From positions 1-64,000 of the forward strand of contig NZ_QTPO01000044.1 in the NCBI RefSeq assembly GCF_003853645.1: 64,000 nucleotides of DNA. Direction: 5' to 3'. The DNA is from Burkholderia sp. Bp9143 (lineage in GTDB: Bacteria > Pseudomonadota > Gammaproteobacteria > Burkholderiales > Burkholderiaceae). Below the pieces are notes generated by a model. The model was given only the letters and a program-made list of their open reading frames with translations. It was not told the origin of the DNA and ran no database searches. The translations under genes were made by a program, and so were the position numbers. Positions 23,720-31,748 of the stretch are shown here, in pieces; position 1 is the first letter of the stretch; each line of letters opens with the position of its first letter.

Positions 23720-24784
23720 TCAGGCGCCCGCGACGCGACGCAAGGTCGGCTGCTTTGCCGTCGTGCAAAGCGATTCGTAAGTTTCGACATAACGCCGCGC
23801 CATCGCTTTCGAGCTGAAACGCGTATCGAAGCGCGCGCGGATCGCGTCGCGCGACAGACTGTCGATCCGGTGCAGCGCACCGACCGCGCCCTGCACGTCC
23901 TCGACGATGAAGCCGGTCACGCCGTCCTCGATCACTTCCGGCACCGAGCCGCGGTTGAACGCGACGACCGGCGTGCCGCAGGCCATCGCCTCGATCATCA
24001 CCAGGCCGAACGGCTCCGGCCAGTCGATCGGGAACAGCAGCGCCTTCGCGCCGGACAGGAACGCCGGCTTCTGCGCCTCGTTGATCTCGCCGATGAACTC
24101 GACATGCGCCTCGCCGAGCAGCGGCTCGATCACTTCCTTGAAGTAGTCGGCGTCGGCCTTGTCGACCTTCGCGGCGATCTTCAGCGGCAGCCCGCTTTGC
24201 GCGGCGATCCGGATCGCGGTGTCGACCCGCTTTTCGGGACAGATCCGACCGAGGAACGCGAGGTATTCGGGCTTCACGTCCGGCTGCGGCGTGAGCAGTG
24301 TGTCGGGCAGCCCGTGATACACGGTGCCGGCCCAGGCGGCCTGCGGCAGCGGCTTGCGCTGGTTGTTCGAGATCGACACGACCGGCGCGTCCGGGAAGGC
24401 GTCGAACACCGGCTGCAGCTCCGGCAGGTCGAGGCGGCCGTGCAGCGTCGTCACGTAAGGCGTGTCGAGGCGCGACATCAGCGGAAACGGCAGGTAGTCG
24501 AGGTGGAAGTGCAGCACGTCGAATTCATGCGCGACACGGGCGACCTGCTCGATCAGACGCATATGGGGCGCCATCGAGTCCCGGATCGACGGGTCGAGCC
24601 GTAGTGCGCGCGGCCATGCCGCCTCAAGACGGGCGGACGTGACGGAGTCGCCGCTCGCGAACAGCGTCACGTCGTGGCCGAGCTCGACGAGCGCCTCGGT
24701 GAGGTAGGACACGACACGCTCGGTGCCGCCATAGAGTTTCGGCGGGACGGCTTCGTAAAGGGGCGCGATCTGGGCAATACGCAT
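23720..24784 (-). CDS. Family 4 glycosyltransferase
   Basis: This is a 354-residue GT-B fold enzyme. The N-terminal acceptor domain begins MRIAQIAPLYEAVPPKLYGGTERVVSYLTEAL, with the glycine-rich loop typical of GT4. The C-terminal donor domain has FLGRICPEKRVDTAIRIA and the EX7E motif region PEPFGLVMIEAMACGTPVVAF (near 270-290). The usual substrates are nucleotide sugars, building polysaccharide or glycolipid; the product here is unknown. It sits between an H-NS gene and flhDC, and it may or may not be linked to motility. Start ATG 24784 is decided by the conserved N-terminus; the frame is open upstream to 24925 without similarity. Confidence 0.88.
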   Translation of the reverse strand: MRIAQIAPLYEAVPPKLYGGTERVVSYLTEALVELGHDVTLFASGDSVTSARLEAAWPRALRLDPSIRDSMAPHMRLIEQVARVAHEFDVLHFHLDYLPFPLMSRLDTPYVTTLHGRLDLPELQPVFDAFPDAPVVSISNNQRKPLPQAAWAGTVYHGLPDTLLTPQPDVKPEYLAFLGRICPEKRVDTAIRIAAQSGLPLKIAAKVDKADADYFKEVIEPLLGEAHVEFIGEINEAQKPAFLSGAKALLFPIDWPEPFGLVMIEAMACGTPVVAFNRGSVPEVIEDGVTGFIVEDVQGAVGALHRIDSLSRDAIRARFDTRFSSKAMARRYVETYESLCTTAKQPTLRRVAGA

Positions 24785-25451
24785 GGGGCGTTCTCCGGTG
24801 TCGACCAGCGGGCGGCGCTCGAGTGCGCATGCTGGTCCGATGCAGGGTTGCGGAACTCGCCGACGCACGCTGTCTGCGGTACGTGGCCGGGTCCGTGGCG
24901 CAGTGCGCGGGACCCCGGGCGGCAAGCTGCGGGGCGGGCCGGCGCGGCTCCCGCCGCTGCCCAGTGGAGTCCATTATCGATATCGCCTTCAGGGGTTCGA
25001 GTGTTTTTTCAAACACTTAAGGCTTGTTACACCATGAAATACGCGAAAACCCCGACAAAAAGGGTGCGGAAACATAAAACGAGATAGCCACAACTATTGT
25101 TGCGCTATCGTGAAAAACCACTATAATTTTTACCGATTCACTTTCCGGCAGCCTTGCCGGATGGCTTTCAGCCGGATTCGTCCCATGCGGGACCGCATCG
25201 TCGACGAATTCGCGCCACATTCGCCCCGCTGTTTGCTCCCTTTCAATCCGCTTTGTCGGAAAAATTCCTACACGGTTTACAGACAAATCCTGCATGGCAT
25301 ACGCCACTTCGCTGATACCGGCATAAATGCCGTTTGGCCAAAATTCGCCCTGTAAGACTATAAACGTGCCGACGGTGCGCGCTGAGTGCGCCTGATCGAG
25401 CAAACGTTTTCATAATGAAAGGCCAAAGCAAAGCTCTTTAACGGGGGAATC
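24785..25451. promoter_or_regulatory. Long flhDC upstream region
   Basis: No gene is seen in 667 bases. The right half (about 25030-25440) is AT-rich. A promoter-like TTGCGC-N16-TATAAT (25100-25105, 25122-25127) would leave a leader of about 310 bases before flhD. GGGGGAA just before the ATG at 25452 is the ribosome binding site. A long regulatory region is expected for a flagellar master operon; specific operators were not identified. Confidence 0.55.
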
Positions 25452-25772
25452 ATGAGCGCCACCAGCGAAATGCTCAGTGAGATCAAAGAGGTGAACCTGT
25501 CGTACCTCCTCCTCGCGCAGCGCCTGCTGCGGGAAGACAAGGCGATGGGCATGTTCCGCATGGGAGTTTCCCAGGAACTGGCCGATGTGCTCGCGAACCT
25601 CACGCTCGCCCAGACCGTGAAGCTCGCCGCGTCGAACCAGATGTTGTGCCGTTTCCGCTTCGACGATCACGCGTTGCTGTCGTCGCTCGCCGACAAGGGT
25701 CGCAGCGACGTCGTCACGCACGCACACTCGGCCATCCTGATGGCCGGCCAGCCGGCCGAAAGCGTCCGCTGA
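25452..25772 (+). CDS. flhD: Flagellar transcriptional regulator FlhD
   Basis: FlhD with FlhC forms the FlhD4C2 master activator of class II flagellar genes. The 106-residue protein is all-helical with the family pattern EIKEVNLSYLLLAQRLLREDKAMGMFRMGVS and LADVLANLTLAQTVKLAASNQMLCRFRF. The cysteine in MLCRF corresponds to the one used in inter-subunit contact in E. coli (C65). It is followed by flhC after 94 bases on the same strand, presumably one operon. The C-terminal 20 residues vary, as usual. Confidence 0.95.
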   Translation: MSATSEMLSEIKEVNLSYLLLAQRLLREDKAMGMFRMGVSQELADVLANLTLAQTVKLAASNQMLCRFRFDDHALLSSLADKGRSDVVTHAHSAILMAGQPAESVR

Positions 25773-25866
25773 TCCTTCCCCGCCTTGCGTTCGTCCCGGC
25801 GCGCCGCGCCGGCTGGCGGCGTATTGGCCACTCATCCGAACCACGTCAAGCGGACGGTTATTCACC

Positions 25867-26421
25867 ATGGCAAGCAAAAGCGTCGTGATCGAGGTGAAGG
25901 AAATCACCCTCGCCATCGAACTGATCGAACTGGGCGCCCGGCTGCAACTGCTGGAGGCGGAGACGAGCCTGTCGCGCGACCGCCTGATCAAGCTGTACAA
26001 GGAACTGAAGGGCGCGTCGCCGCCGAAGGGGATGCTGCCGTTCTCGACCGACTGGTTCATGACGTGGCAGCCGAACATCCACTCGTCGCTGTTCTACAAC
26101 ATCTACCGGTTCATGCAGGACCATGGCCGTTGCGAGCCGATCCAGTCGATCGTGAAGGCGTACCGGCTCTATCTGGAGCACGTGAACCTGTCCGGCGACG
26201 AGGCCGCGCTGAGTCTCACGCGCGCGTGGACGCTGGTGCGCTTCTTCGACTCGGGGATGCTGCAGATGACCCCGTGCACGCGCTGCGGCGGCCATTTCGT
26301 CGCGCATGCGCATGATCCGCATCAAGGTTTCGTGTGCGGCCTGTGCCAGCCGCCGTCGCGCGCGGGCAAGACCCGCAAGGCGGCCGCCGCGCGCGCCGAG
26401 CTGGCGGCCGCCGCGGCCTGA
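25867..26421 (+). CDS. flhC: Flagellar transcriptional regulator FlhC
   Basis: FlhC is the DNA-recognising partner of FlhD. The 184-residue protein keeps the zinc site at the very numbers known for E. coli: C137, C140, C157 and C160 (CTRCGGHF ... GFVCGLC). The N-terminal helices (ITLAIELIELGARLQLLEAETSLSRDRLIKLYKELKG) and GMLPFSTDWFMTWQPNIHSS are typical. The C-terminal 20 residues are basic and Ala-rich. With FlhD it should drive flhB-flhA-flhF-flhG-fliA at 41518 and other basal-body operons outside the window. Confidence 0.96.
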   Translation: MASKSVVIEVKEITLAIELIELGARLQLLEAETSLSRDRLIKLYKELKGASPPKGMLPFSTDWFMTWQPNIHSSLFYNIYRFMQDHGRCEPIQSIVKAYRLYLEHVNLSGDEAALSLTRAWTLVRFFDSGMLQMTPCTRCGGHFVAHAHDPHQGFVCGLCQPPSRAGKTRKAAAARAELAAAAA

Positions 26422-26518
26422 ACGCCGCCGGGCGGGGGCGAGCGGGAGCCGGACGGCTGCCGCGCGAACTGGCCGGAGCCTGCTGGTAAACACCGCCGCA
26501 CCGCCGCGGCGCGATCGC

Positions 26519-26545
26519 GAAAGTTTTCCTGCCGACTGCCGTAAA
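26519..26545 (+). promoter_or_regulatory. Sigma-28 promoter of the motA-cheZ operon
   Basis: GAAAGTTT, an 11-base spacer and GCCGTAAA match the FliA consensus well. It lies 48 bases before the motA GTG. The following genes to cheZ are tightly spaced, so this promoter probably drives the whole motility/chemotaxis block. Confidence 0.8.
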
Positions 26546-26592
26546 CCTGATTAACGGCGGTCTCCCCGCCGGTCATTCGTGAGGGACAGGCA

Positions 26593-27453
26593 GTGCTGAT
26601 TATCGTGGGAACACTCGTGACGCTGTTGTCCGTCTTCGGCGGTTACGCGCTGGCAGGCGGGCATCTGGGCGCATTGGTCCAGCCGCTCGAGATCCTGATG
26701 ATCGCTGGCGCGGGTGTCGGCGCGTTCATCCTCGGCAACGGCATGAAGACCATCAAGGCGACGCTGCGTGTGCTGCCGACGCTCTTCAAGGGCTCGAAGT
26801 ACACCAAGGACGTCTATATGGAGCTGATGGCGCTCCTGTACGTGCTGCTCGCGAAGGCGCGCAAGGAAGGCACGCTGACGCTCGAGGCCGACATCGACGA
26901 TCCGGACAAGAGCCCGATCTTCACGCAATACCCGAAGATCCTCGCCGATCGCCACATCGTCGAATTCCTGACCGACTACCTGCGCCTGATGGTGGGCGGC
27001 AACATGAACGCGTTCGAGATCGAGAGCCTGATGGACGAGGAGATCGAGACGCACCACGCGGAAGGCGAAGGCCCCGCGCACGCGCTGATGCGCGTCGGCG
27101 ACGCGATGCCGGCGTTCGGGATCGTCGCGGCCGTGATGGGCGTCGTGCACACGATGGCGTCGGCCGACAAGCCGCCCGCGGTGCTCGGCGCGATGATCGC
27201 GCAGGCGCTGGTCGGCACGTTCCTCGGGATCCTGCTGTCGTACGGGCTGATCGGGCCGCTCGCGAGCCTCGCGGAGCAGCGCGTCGCCGAGTCGACCAAG
27301 ATGTTCCAGTGCATCAAGGTGACGATCCTCGCGAGCCTGAACGGCTATGCGCCGGCGATCGCGGTCGAGTTCGGCCGCAAGGTGCTGTTCTCGACCGAGC
27401 GTCCGTCGTTCACCGAGCTCGAAGAGCATGTGCGCCGCGTGAAGGCGAAGTGA
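26593..27453 (+). CDS. motA: Flagellar motor stator protein MotA
   Basis: MotA and MotB form the proton-conducting stator in the inner membrane. The 286-residue protein has four transmembrane segments (about 1-20, 30-50, 170-195, 200-220) and the large cytoplasmic loop with charged residues that contact FliG. The conserved EGEGPAHALMRVGDAMPAFGIVAAVMGVVHTM precedes the third segment. A GTG start at 26593 is chosen, with GAGGG eight bases upstream. It is followed by motB after 13 bases. The class (E. coli-like, with a TM4 GPLASL) fits proton-driven motors. Confidence 0.95.
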   Translation: MLIIVGTLVTLLSVFGGYALAGGHLGALVQPLEILMIAGAGVGAFILGNGMKTIKATLRVLPTLFKGSKYTKDVYMELMALLYVLLAKARKEGTLTLEADIDDPDKSPIFTQYPKILADRHIVEFLTDYLRLMVGGNMNAFEIESLMDEEIETHHAEGEGPAHALMRVGDAMPAFGIVAAVMGVVHTMASADKPPAVLGAMIAQALVGTFLGILLSYGLIGPLASLAEQRVAESTKMFQCIKVTILASLNGYAPAIAVEFGRKVLFSTERPSFTELEEHVRRVKAK

Positions 27454-27466
27454 CGCGGAGCGTTCG

Positions 27467-28486
27467 ATGAGCAAGAACAAGGATCGCGCGATCGTGGTGA
27501 AACGGGTGGCCCCGCAGAAGAAGGGCCACCACGGCGGTGCATGGAAGCTCGCCTACGCGGACTTCATGACCGCGATGATGGCGTTCTTCCTGCTGATGTG
27601 GCTGCTGAGCTCGGTCACGCCGGTGCAGCTGAAGGGGATCGCCGAGTACTTCAACACGCCGCTGAAGGCCGCGCTGTTCGGCAGCGGCGATCGCAACTCG
27701 CAGGATTCGAGCATCATCAACGGCGGCGGCCGCGACCTGTCGAGCGTCGACGCCGGCACGCTGCGCCGCACCGACGGCACGACGTCGCTCGCCGATCGCG
27801 TCGCGAAGGCGGGCGACGAGCATACGCGGTCGCAGGCGCAGGGCGCGCAGGACCGGCTCGAGCAGACGCGCCTGCACGACCTGCAGATCAAGCTGATGGC
27901 CGCGATCGAGGCGAATCCGACGCTGCGCCAGTTCAAGCAGCAGATCCGCATCGATTCGACGCTGATGGGGCTGCGCATCGAGATCGTCGATACGCAGAAG
28001 CGGCCGATGTTCGCGATGTCGAGCGATCACGTCGAGCCGTACATGCGCGACATCCTGCGCGAGATCGGCAAGACGCTGAACGACGTGCCGAACCGGATCA
28101 TCGTCCAGGGCCACACCGACGCGGTGCCGTACGCGGGCGGCGAGGGCGGCTACAGCAACTGGGAGCTGTCGGCCGACCGGGCGAACGCGTCGCGCCGCGA
28201 GCTGATCGCGGGCGGCATGGACGAGGCGAAGGTGCTGCGCGTGCTCGGCCTCGCGTCGACGCAGAACCTGAACAAGGCCGATCCGCTCGATCCGGAAAAC
28301 CGCCGGATCAGCGTGATCGTGCTGAACCGCAAATCCGAAGACGCGCTGATGCGCGACGACGCGACGACCACGACGCTGTCGGCCGACGCGGCGGGCTCGA
28401 AGCTGCTGGCCCAGCAGCTCGGCGGCCCGGCGCCGGTCGCGCGACCGGCGCTCGCGAGTGCCGTCGCCGTGGCGCCGAAACCCTGA
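27467..28486 (+). CDS. motB: Flagellar motor stator protein MotB
   Basis: MotB anchors the stator to peptidoglycan. The 339-residue protein has one N-terminal transmembrane helix carrying the proton-binding D32 (KLAYADFMTAMMAFFLLMWLL), the same number as in E. coli. A linker with plug-like sequence follows, then the OmpA/Pal peptidoglycan-binding domain (about 175-295: IIVQGHTDAVPY, NWELSADRANASRRELI, ENRRISVIVL). The C-terminal 40 residues are Ala/Pro-rich. It is in operon with motA and the first cheY. Confidence 0.96.
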   Translation: MSKNKDRAIVVKRVAPQKKGHHGGAWKLAYADFMTAMMAFFLLMWLLSSVTPVQLKGIAEYFNTPLKAALFGSGDRNSQDSSIINGGGRDLSSVDAGTLRRTDGTTSLADRVAKAGDEHTRSQAQGAQDRLEQTRLHDLQIKLMAAIEANPTLRQFKQQIRIDSTLMGLRIEIVDTQKRPMFAMSSDHVEPYMRDILREIGKTLNDVPNRIIVQGHTDAVPYAGGEGGYSNWELSADRANASRRELIAGGMDEAKVLRVLGLASTQNLNKADPLDPENRRISVIVLNRKSEDALMRDDATTTTLSADAAGSKLLAQQLGGPAPVARPALASAVAVAPKP

Positions 28487-28510
28487 CGTTTCCAAGATTC
28501 CGAGACAGAC

Positions 28511-28888
28511 ATGATCCGAACCATTCTCGCCATCGACGACTCCGCGACCATGCGCGCGCTGCTGCAGGCGACGCTTGCGCAGGCAGGCTACGACGTGACG
28601 GTGGCGCCGGACGGCGAAGCCGGCTTCGACATGGCGGCCACGGTGCCGTACGACCTGGTGCTGACCGACCAGAACATGCCGCGCAAGAACGGGCTCGAGG
28701 TGATCGCCGCGCTGCGCAAGCTGACGGCGTACGCGGACACGCCGATTCTCGTCCTGACAACCGAAGGCAGCGATGCCTTCAAGAACGCCGCGCGCGACGC
28801 GGGCGCGACCGGCTGGATCGAAAAGCCGATCGACCCGGCCGTGCTGGTCGACCTGGTCGCGACGCTGTCCGAGCAGACCGCCTCCTGA
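28511..28888 (+). CDS. cheY1: Response regulator CheY (first copy, upstream of cheA)
   Basis: A single receiver domain of 125 residues with no output domain. The acidic pocket D9/D10 and phosphorylation site D53 (LVLTDQNMP) are present, as are Thr in VLTTEG and Lys in WIEKPID. It is a stand-alone CheY-type protein between motB and cheA. Burkholderia commonly has two cheY genes in this cluster; the one beside cheZ (36602) is more E. coli-like and probably binds the motor. This copy may serve as phosphate sink or act on CheA, which is inference. Confidence 0.92.
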   Translation: MIRTILAIDDSATMRALLQATLAQAGYDVTVAPDGEAGFDMAATVPYDLVLTDQNMPRKNGLEVIAALRKLTAYADTPILVLTTEGSDAFKNAARDAGATGWIEKPIDPAVLVDLVATLSEQTAS

Positions 28889-28921
28889 CATGAACGCGAC
28901 GAATCCAACCGGTGACCGGGC

Positions 28922-31147
28922 ATGACTCTCGACATCACGCAGTTCTACCAGACCTTTTTCGACGAAGCGGACGAGTTGCTCGCGCAGATGGAGCAGTTGC
29001 TGCTGAACCTCGACGTCGGCTCGCCCGACCCCGAGGACCTGGCCGCGATCTTCCGCGCCGCGCATTCGATCAAGGGCGGCGCGGCGACATTCGGCTTTTC
29101 CGCGCTGACCGAGACGACCCACATCCTCGAGTCGCTGCTCGACCGCGCGCGCAACCATGAGCTGACGCTGACCAAGGAAATGGTCGACGCGTTCCTCGAG
29201 ACCAAGGACGTGCTGTCCGACCAGCTGGTCGACTATCGCGCGAGCGCGGAACCGGATGCGGCGGCTGCCGCGACGATCTGCGCGAAGCTCGAGCGCCTGA
29301 AGGCCGAGAGCGGCGCGGGTGCGCCCGCGGACGTCGCGCCTGCCGCGCCGGCCGTGGAGATGGCACCGGCGCCAGCCGCTGGCGACGGCGATCGCGCGCC
29401 CGATCACGTGGTCGAACAGGCCGTCGCGGCCGCGCATCCGGCGGCCGATGCGGGCATGGACGGTCCGCACCTGAAGATCACGCTCGTCGGCGTCGACGTC
29501 AACGACCAGGCGCTGCTCACCGAGGAACTCGGCAATCTCGGCCGGGTCGTCGGCCGCGAGGAAGCGGGCGCCGACCTGACGCTGTGGCTCGAATCGGACG
29601 TGTCGTCCGACGACATCGTCGCCGTGTGCTGCTTCGTGATCGACGACAGCCAGATCCGCATCGCGCGCGGTACCGCGCCGGCTGCGCCTGCCGCTACGCC
29701 GGCCGCCGCCGAACCTGCCACCGTCGAGCCGACCGCCGCGCCCGAACCGGCCGCGCGGGTCGAGGTATTCGCGCAAGCCGCCGGTGCCGCGCCGGCCGCC
29801 GCCGCGCCGCAGCCGAGCGCCGCCGCGCAACCGGCGCCGCAACCGCACGCCGAACCCGCCGCGCAACCCGCCGCGCAACCGGCCCAGGCCGCCGCGCACC
29901 ACGACGACAAGCGTCCGCGCCCGGCCGCCGCCGCATCGGGCGCCGAAGGCAGCTCGATCCGCGTCGGCGTTGAAAAGGTCGACCAACTGATCAACCTGGT
30001 CGGCGAGCTCGTGATCACGCAGGCGATGCTCGCGGAAACCGCGAGCGCGTTCGATCCGGCGCTGCACGACCGCCTGTTCAACGGGATGGCGCAGCTGGAG
30101 CGCAACGCGCGCGACCTGCAGGAAGCGGTGATGTCGATCCGCATGATGCCGATGGACTACGTGTTCAGCCGCTTCCCGCGGCTCGTGCGCGACCTGGCCG
30201 GCAAGCTCGGCAAGCAGGTCGAGCTCGTCACGTTCGGCCAGGCGACCGAGCTCGACAAGAGCCTGATCGAGCGGATCATCGACCCGCTCACGCACCTCGT
30301 GCGCAACAGCCTCGACCACGGGATCGAGACGGTCGACAAGCGCGTCGCCGCCGGCAAGGACGGGGTCGGCCAGCTCGTGCTGTCGGCCGCGCATCACGGC
30401 GGCAACATCGTGATCGAGGTCAGCGACGACGGCGCGGGCCTGAACCGCGAACGCATTCTCGCGAAGGCCGCGAAGCAGGGCATGCAGGTGTCCGACACCA
30501 TCAGCGACGACGAAGTCTGGCAGCTGATCTTCGCGCCGGGCTTCTCGACCGCCGAGACGGTGACCGACGTGTCGGGCCGCGGCGTCGGGATGGACGTCGT
30601 GAAGCGCAACATCCAGTCGATGGGCGGCCACGTCGAGATCACGTCGCAGGCCGGCCGCGGCACGACCACGCGGATCGTGCTGCCGCTCACGCTCGCGATC
30701 CTCGACGGGATGTCGGTGAAGGTCGGAAGCGAGATCTTCATCCTGCCGCTGAACTTCGTGATGGAGTCGCTGCAGCCGTCGAACGACGACATCTACACGG
30801 TCGGCAACGGCGAGCGCGTGGTGCGCGTGCGCGGCGAGTACCTGCCGCTCGTCGCGCTGCACGAGGTGTTCTCGGTCGAGGACGCGCGCACCGACCCGAC
30901 CCAGGGGATCGTCACGATCATGGAAACCGAGGGGCGCCGCTTCGCGATGCTGATCGACGAGCTGGTCGGCCAGCAGCAGGTGGTCGTGAAGAACCTCGAA
31001 ACGAACTACCGCAAGGTGCACGGCATCTCGGCGGCGACCATTCTCGGCGACGGCAGCGTCGCGCTGATCGTCGACGTCGCGGCGCTGAACCGCGAAACCC
31101 GTGCGACGCACGGCGCCCGAGCCGGCGCCGAGCTCGCGATCTTCTGA
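28922..31147 (+). CDS. cheA: Chemotaxis histidine kinase CheA
   Basis: This is the soluble kinase of the chemosensory array, 741 residues. In order: an HPt/P1 domain with phospho-acceptor H48 (FRAAHSIKGGAATFGF), and a P2-like region followed by a very long Ala/Pro-rich linker (about 255-345). Next comes P3 dimerisation (SIRVGVEKVDQLINLVGELVITQAML), then P4 ATPase with N-box HLVRNSLDHG and G-boxes DDGAGL and GRGVGMDV. The C-terminal P5 CheW-like domain ends near 735. It lies between cheY and cheW with short gaps and phosphorylates the CheY and CheB proteins encoded nearby. Confidence 0.97.
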   Translation: MTLDITQFYQTFFDEADELLAQMEQLLLNLDVGSPDPEDLAAIFRAAHSIKGGAATFGFSALTETTHILESLLDRARNHELTLTKEMVDAFLETKDVLSDQLVDYRASAEPDAAAAATICAKLERLKAESGAGAPADVAPAAPAVEMAPAPAAGDGDRAPDHVVEQAVAAAHPAADAGMDGPHLKITLVGVDVNDQALLTEELGNLGRVVGREEAGADLTLWLESDVSSDDIVAVCCFVIDDSQIRIARGTAPAAPAATPAAAEPATVEPTAAPEPAARVEVFAQAAGAAPAAAAPQPSAAAQPAPQPHAEPAAQPAAQPAQAAAHHDDKRPRPAAAASGAEGSSIRVGVEKVDQLINLVGELVITQAMLAETASAFDPALHDRLFNGMAQLERNARDLQEAVMSIRMMPMDYVFSRFPRLVRDLAGKLGKQVELVTFGQATELDKSLIERIIDPLTHLVRNSLDHGIETVDKRVAAGKDGVGQLVLSAAHHGGNIVIEVSDDGAGLNRERILAKAAKQGMQVSDTISDDEVWQLIFAPGFSTAETVTDVSGRGVGMDVVKRNIQSMGGHVEITSQAGRGTTTRIVLPLTLAILDGMSVKVGSEIFILPLNFVMESLQPSNDDIYTVGNGERVVRVRGEYLPLVALHEVFSVEDARTDPTQGIVTIMETEGRRFAMLIDELVGQQQVVVKNLETNYRKVHGISAATILGDGSVALIVDVAALNRETRATHGARAGAELAIF

Positions 31148-31177
31148 CTCTCGCCATTCAACCGATTGGGGGCAAAC

Positions 31178-31711
31178 GTGTCTGCTGAAGTCCAAATGAT
31201 CAATCCGGCCGCGGCGAACGCGGCCACCAGCCGCCGCGCCGCCGAGCACGGCGATGCGACGGGCCAGGAGTTCCTCGTCTTCACGCTCGGCGACGAGGAA
31301 TACGGGATCGACATCCTGAAGGTGCAGGAAATCCGCGGCTACGACAGCGTCACGCGCATCGCGAACGCGCCGGACTTCATCAAGGGCGTGATCAACCTGC
31401 GCGGGATCATCGTGCCGATCGTCGACATGCGGATCAAGTTCCATCTCGGCCGCGTCGAGTACGACCACCAGACCGTCGTGATCATCCTGAACGTGTCGAA
31501 CCGCGTGGTCGGGATGGTGGTCGACGGCGTGTCGGACGTGCTGACGCTGCAGACGGACCAGATCATGCCGGCGCCGGAATTCGGCGCGACGCTGACGACC
31601 GAGTACCTGACGGGCCTCGGCACGGTCGACGGCCGGATGCTGATCCTGATGGACATCGAGAAGCTGATGTCGAGCCGGGAAATGGCGCTGATCGAGTCGC
31701 TCGGCGCATAA
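31178..31711 (+). CDS. cheW: Chemotaxis coupling protein CheW
   Basis: CheW links receptors to CheA. The 177-residue protein has a 30-residue variable N-terminus, then the CheW fold: EFLVFTLGDEEYGIDILKVQEIRGYDSVTRIANAPDFIKGVINLRGIIVPIVDMR, with the conserved receptor-contact loop NLRG. The GTG at 31178 is taken as start since the sequence before it is the intergenic gap after cheA (30 bases). It is followed by the receptor gene after 37 bases. Confidence 0.96.
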   Translation: MSAEVQMINPAAANAATSRRAAEHGDATGQEFLVFTLGDEEYGIDILKVQEIRGYDSVTRIANAPDFIKGVINLRGIIVPIVDMRIKFHLGRVEYDHQTVVIILNVSNRVVGMVVDGVSDVLTLQTDQIMPAPEFGATLTTEYLTGLGTVDGRMLILMDIEKLMSSREMALIESLGA

Positions 31712-31748
31712 GTGCGCCGCGCACGCAGGAACTTCGGGAGAATCTGCA

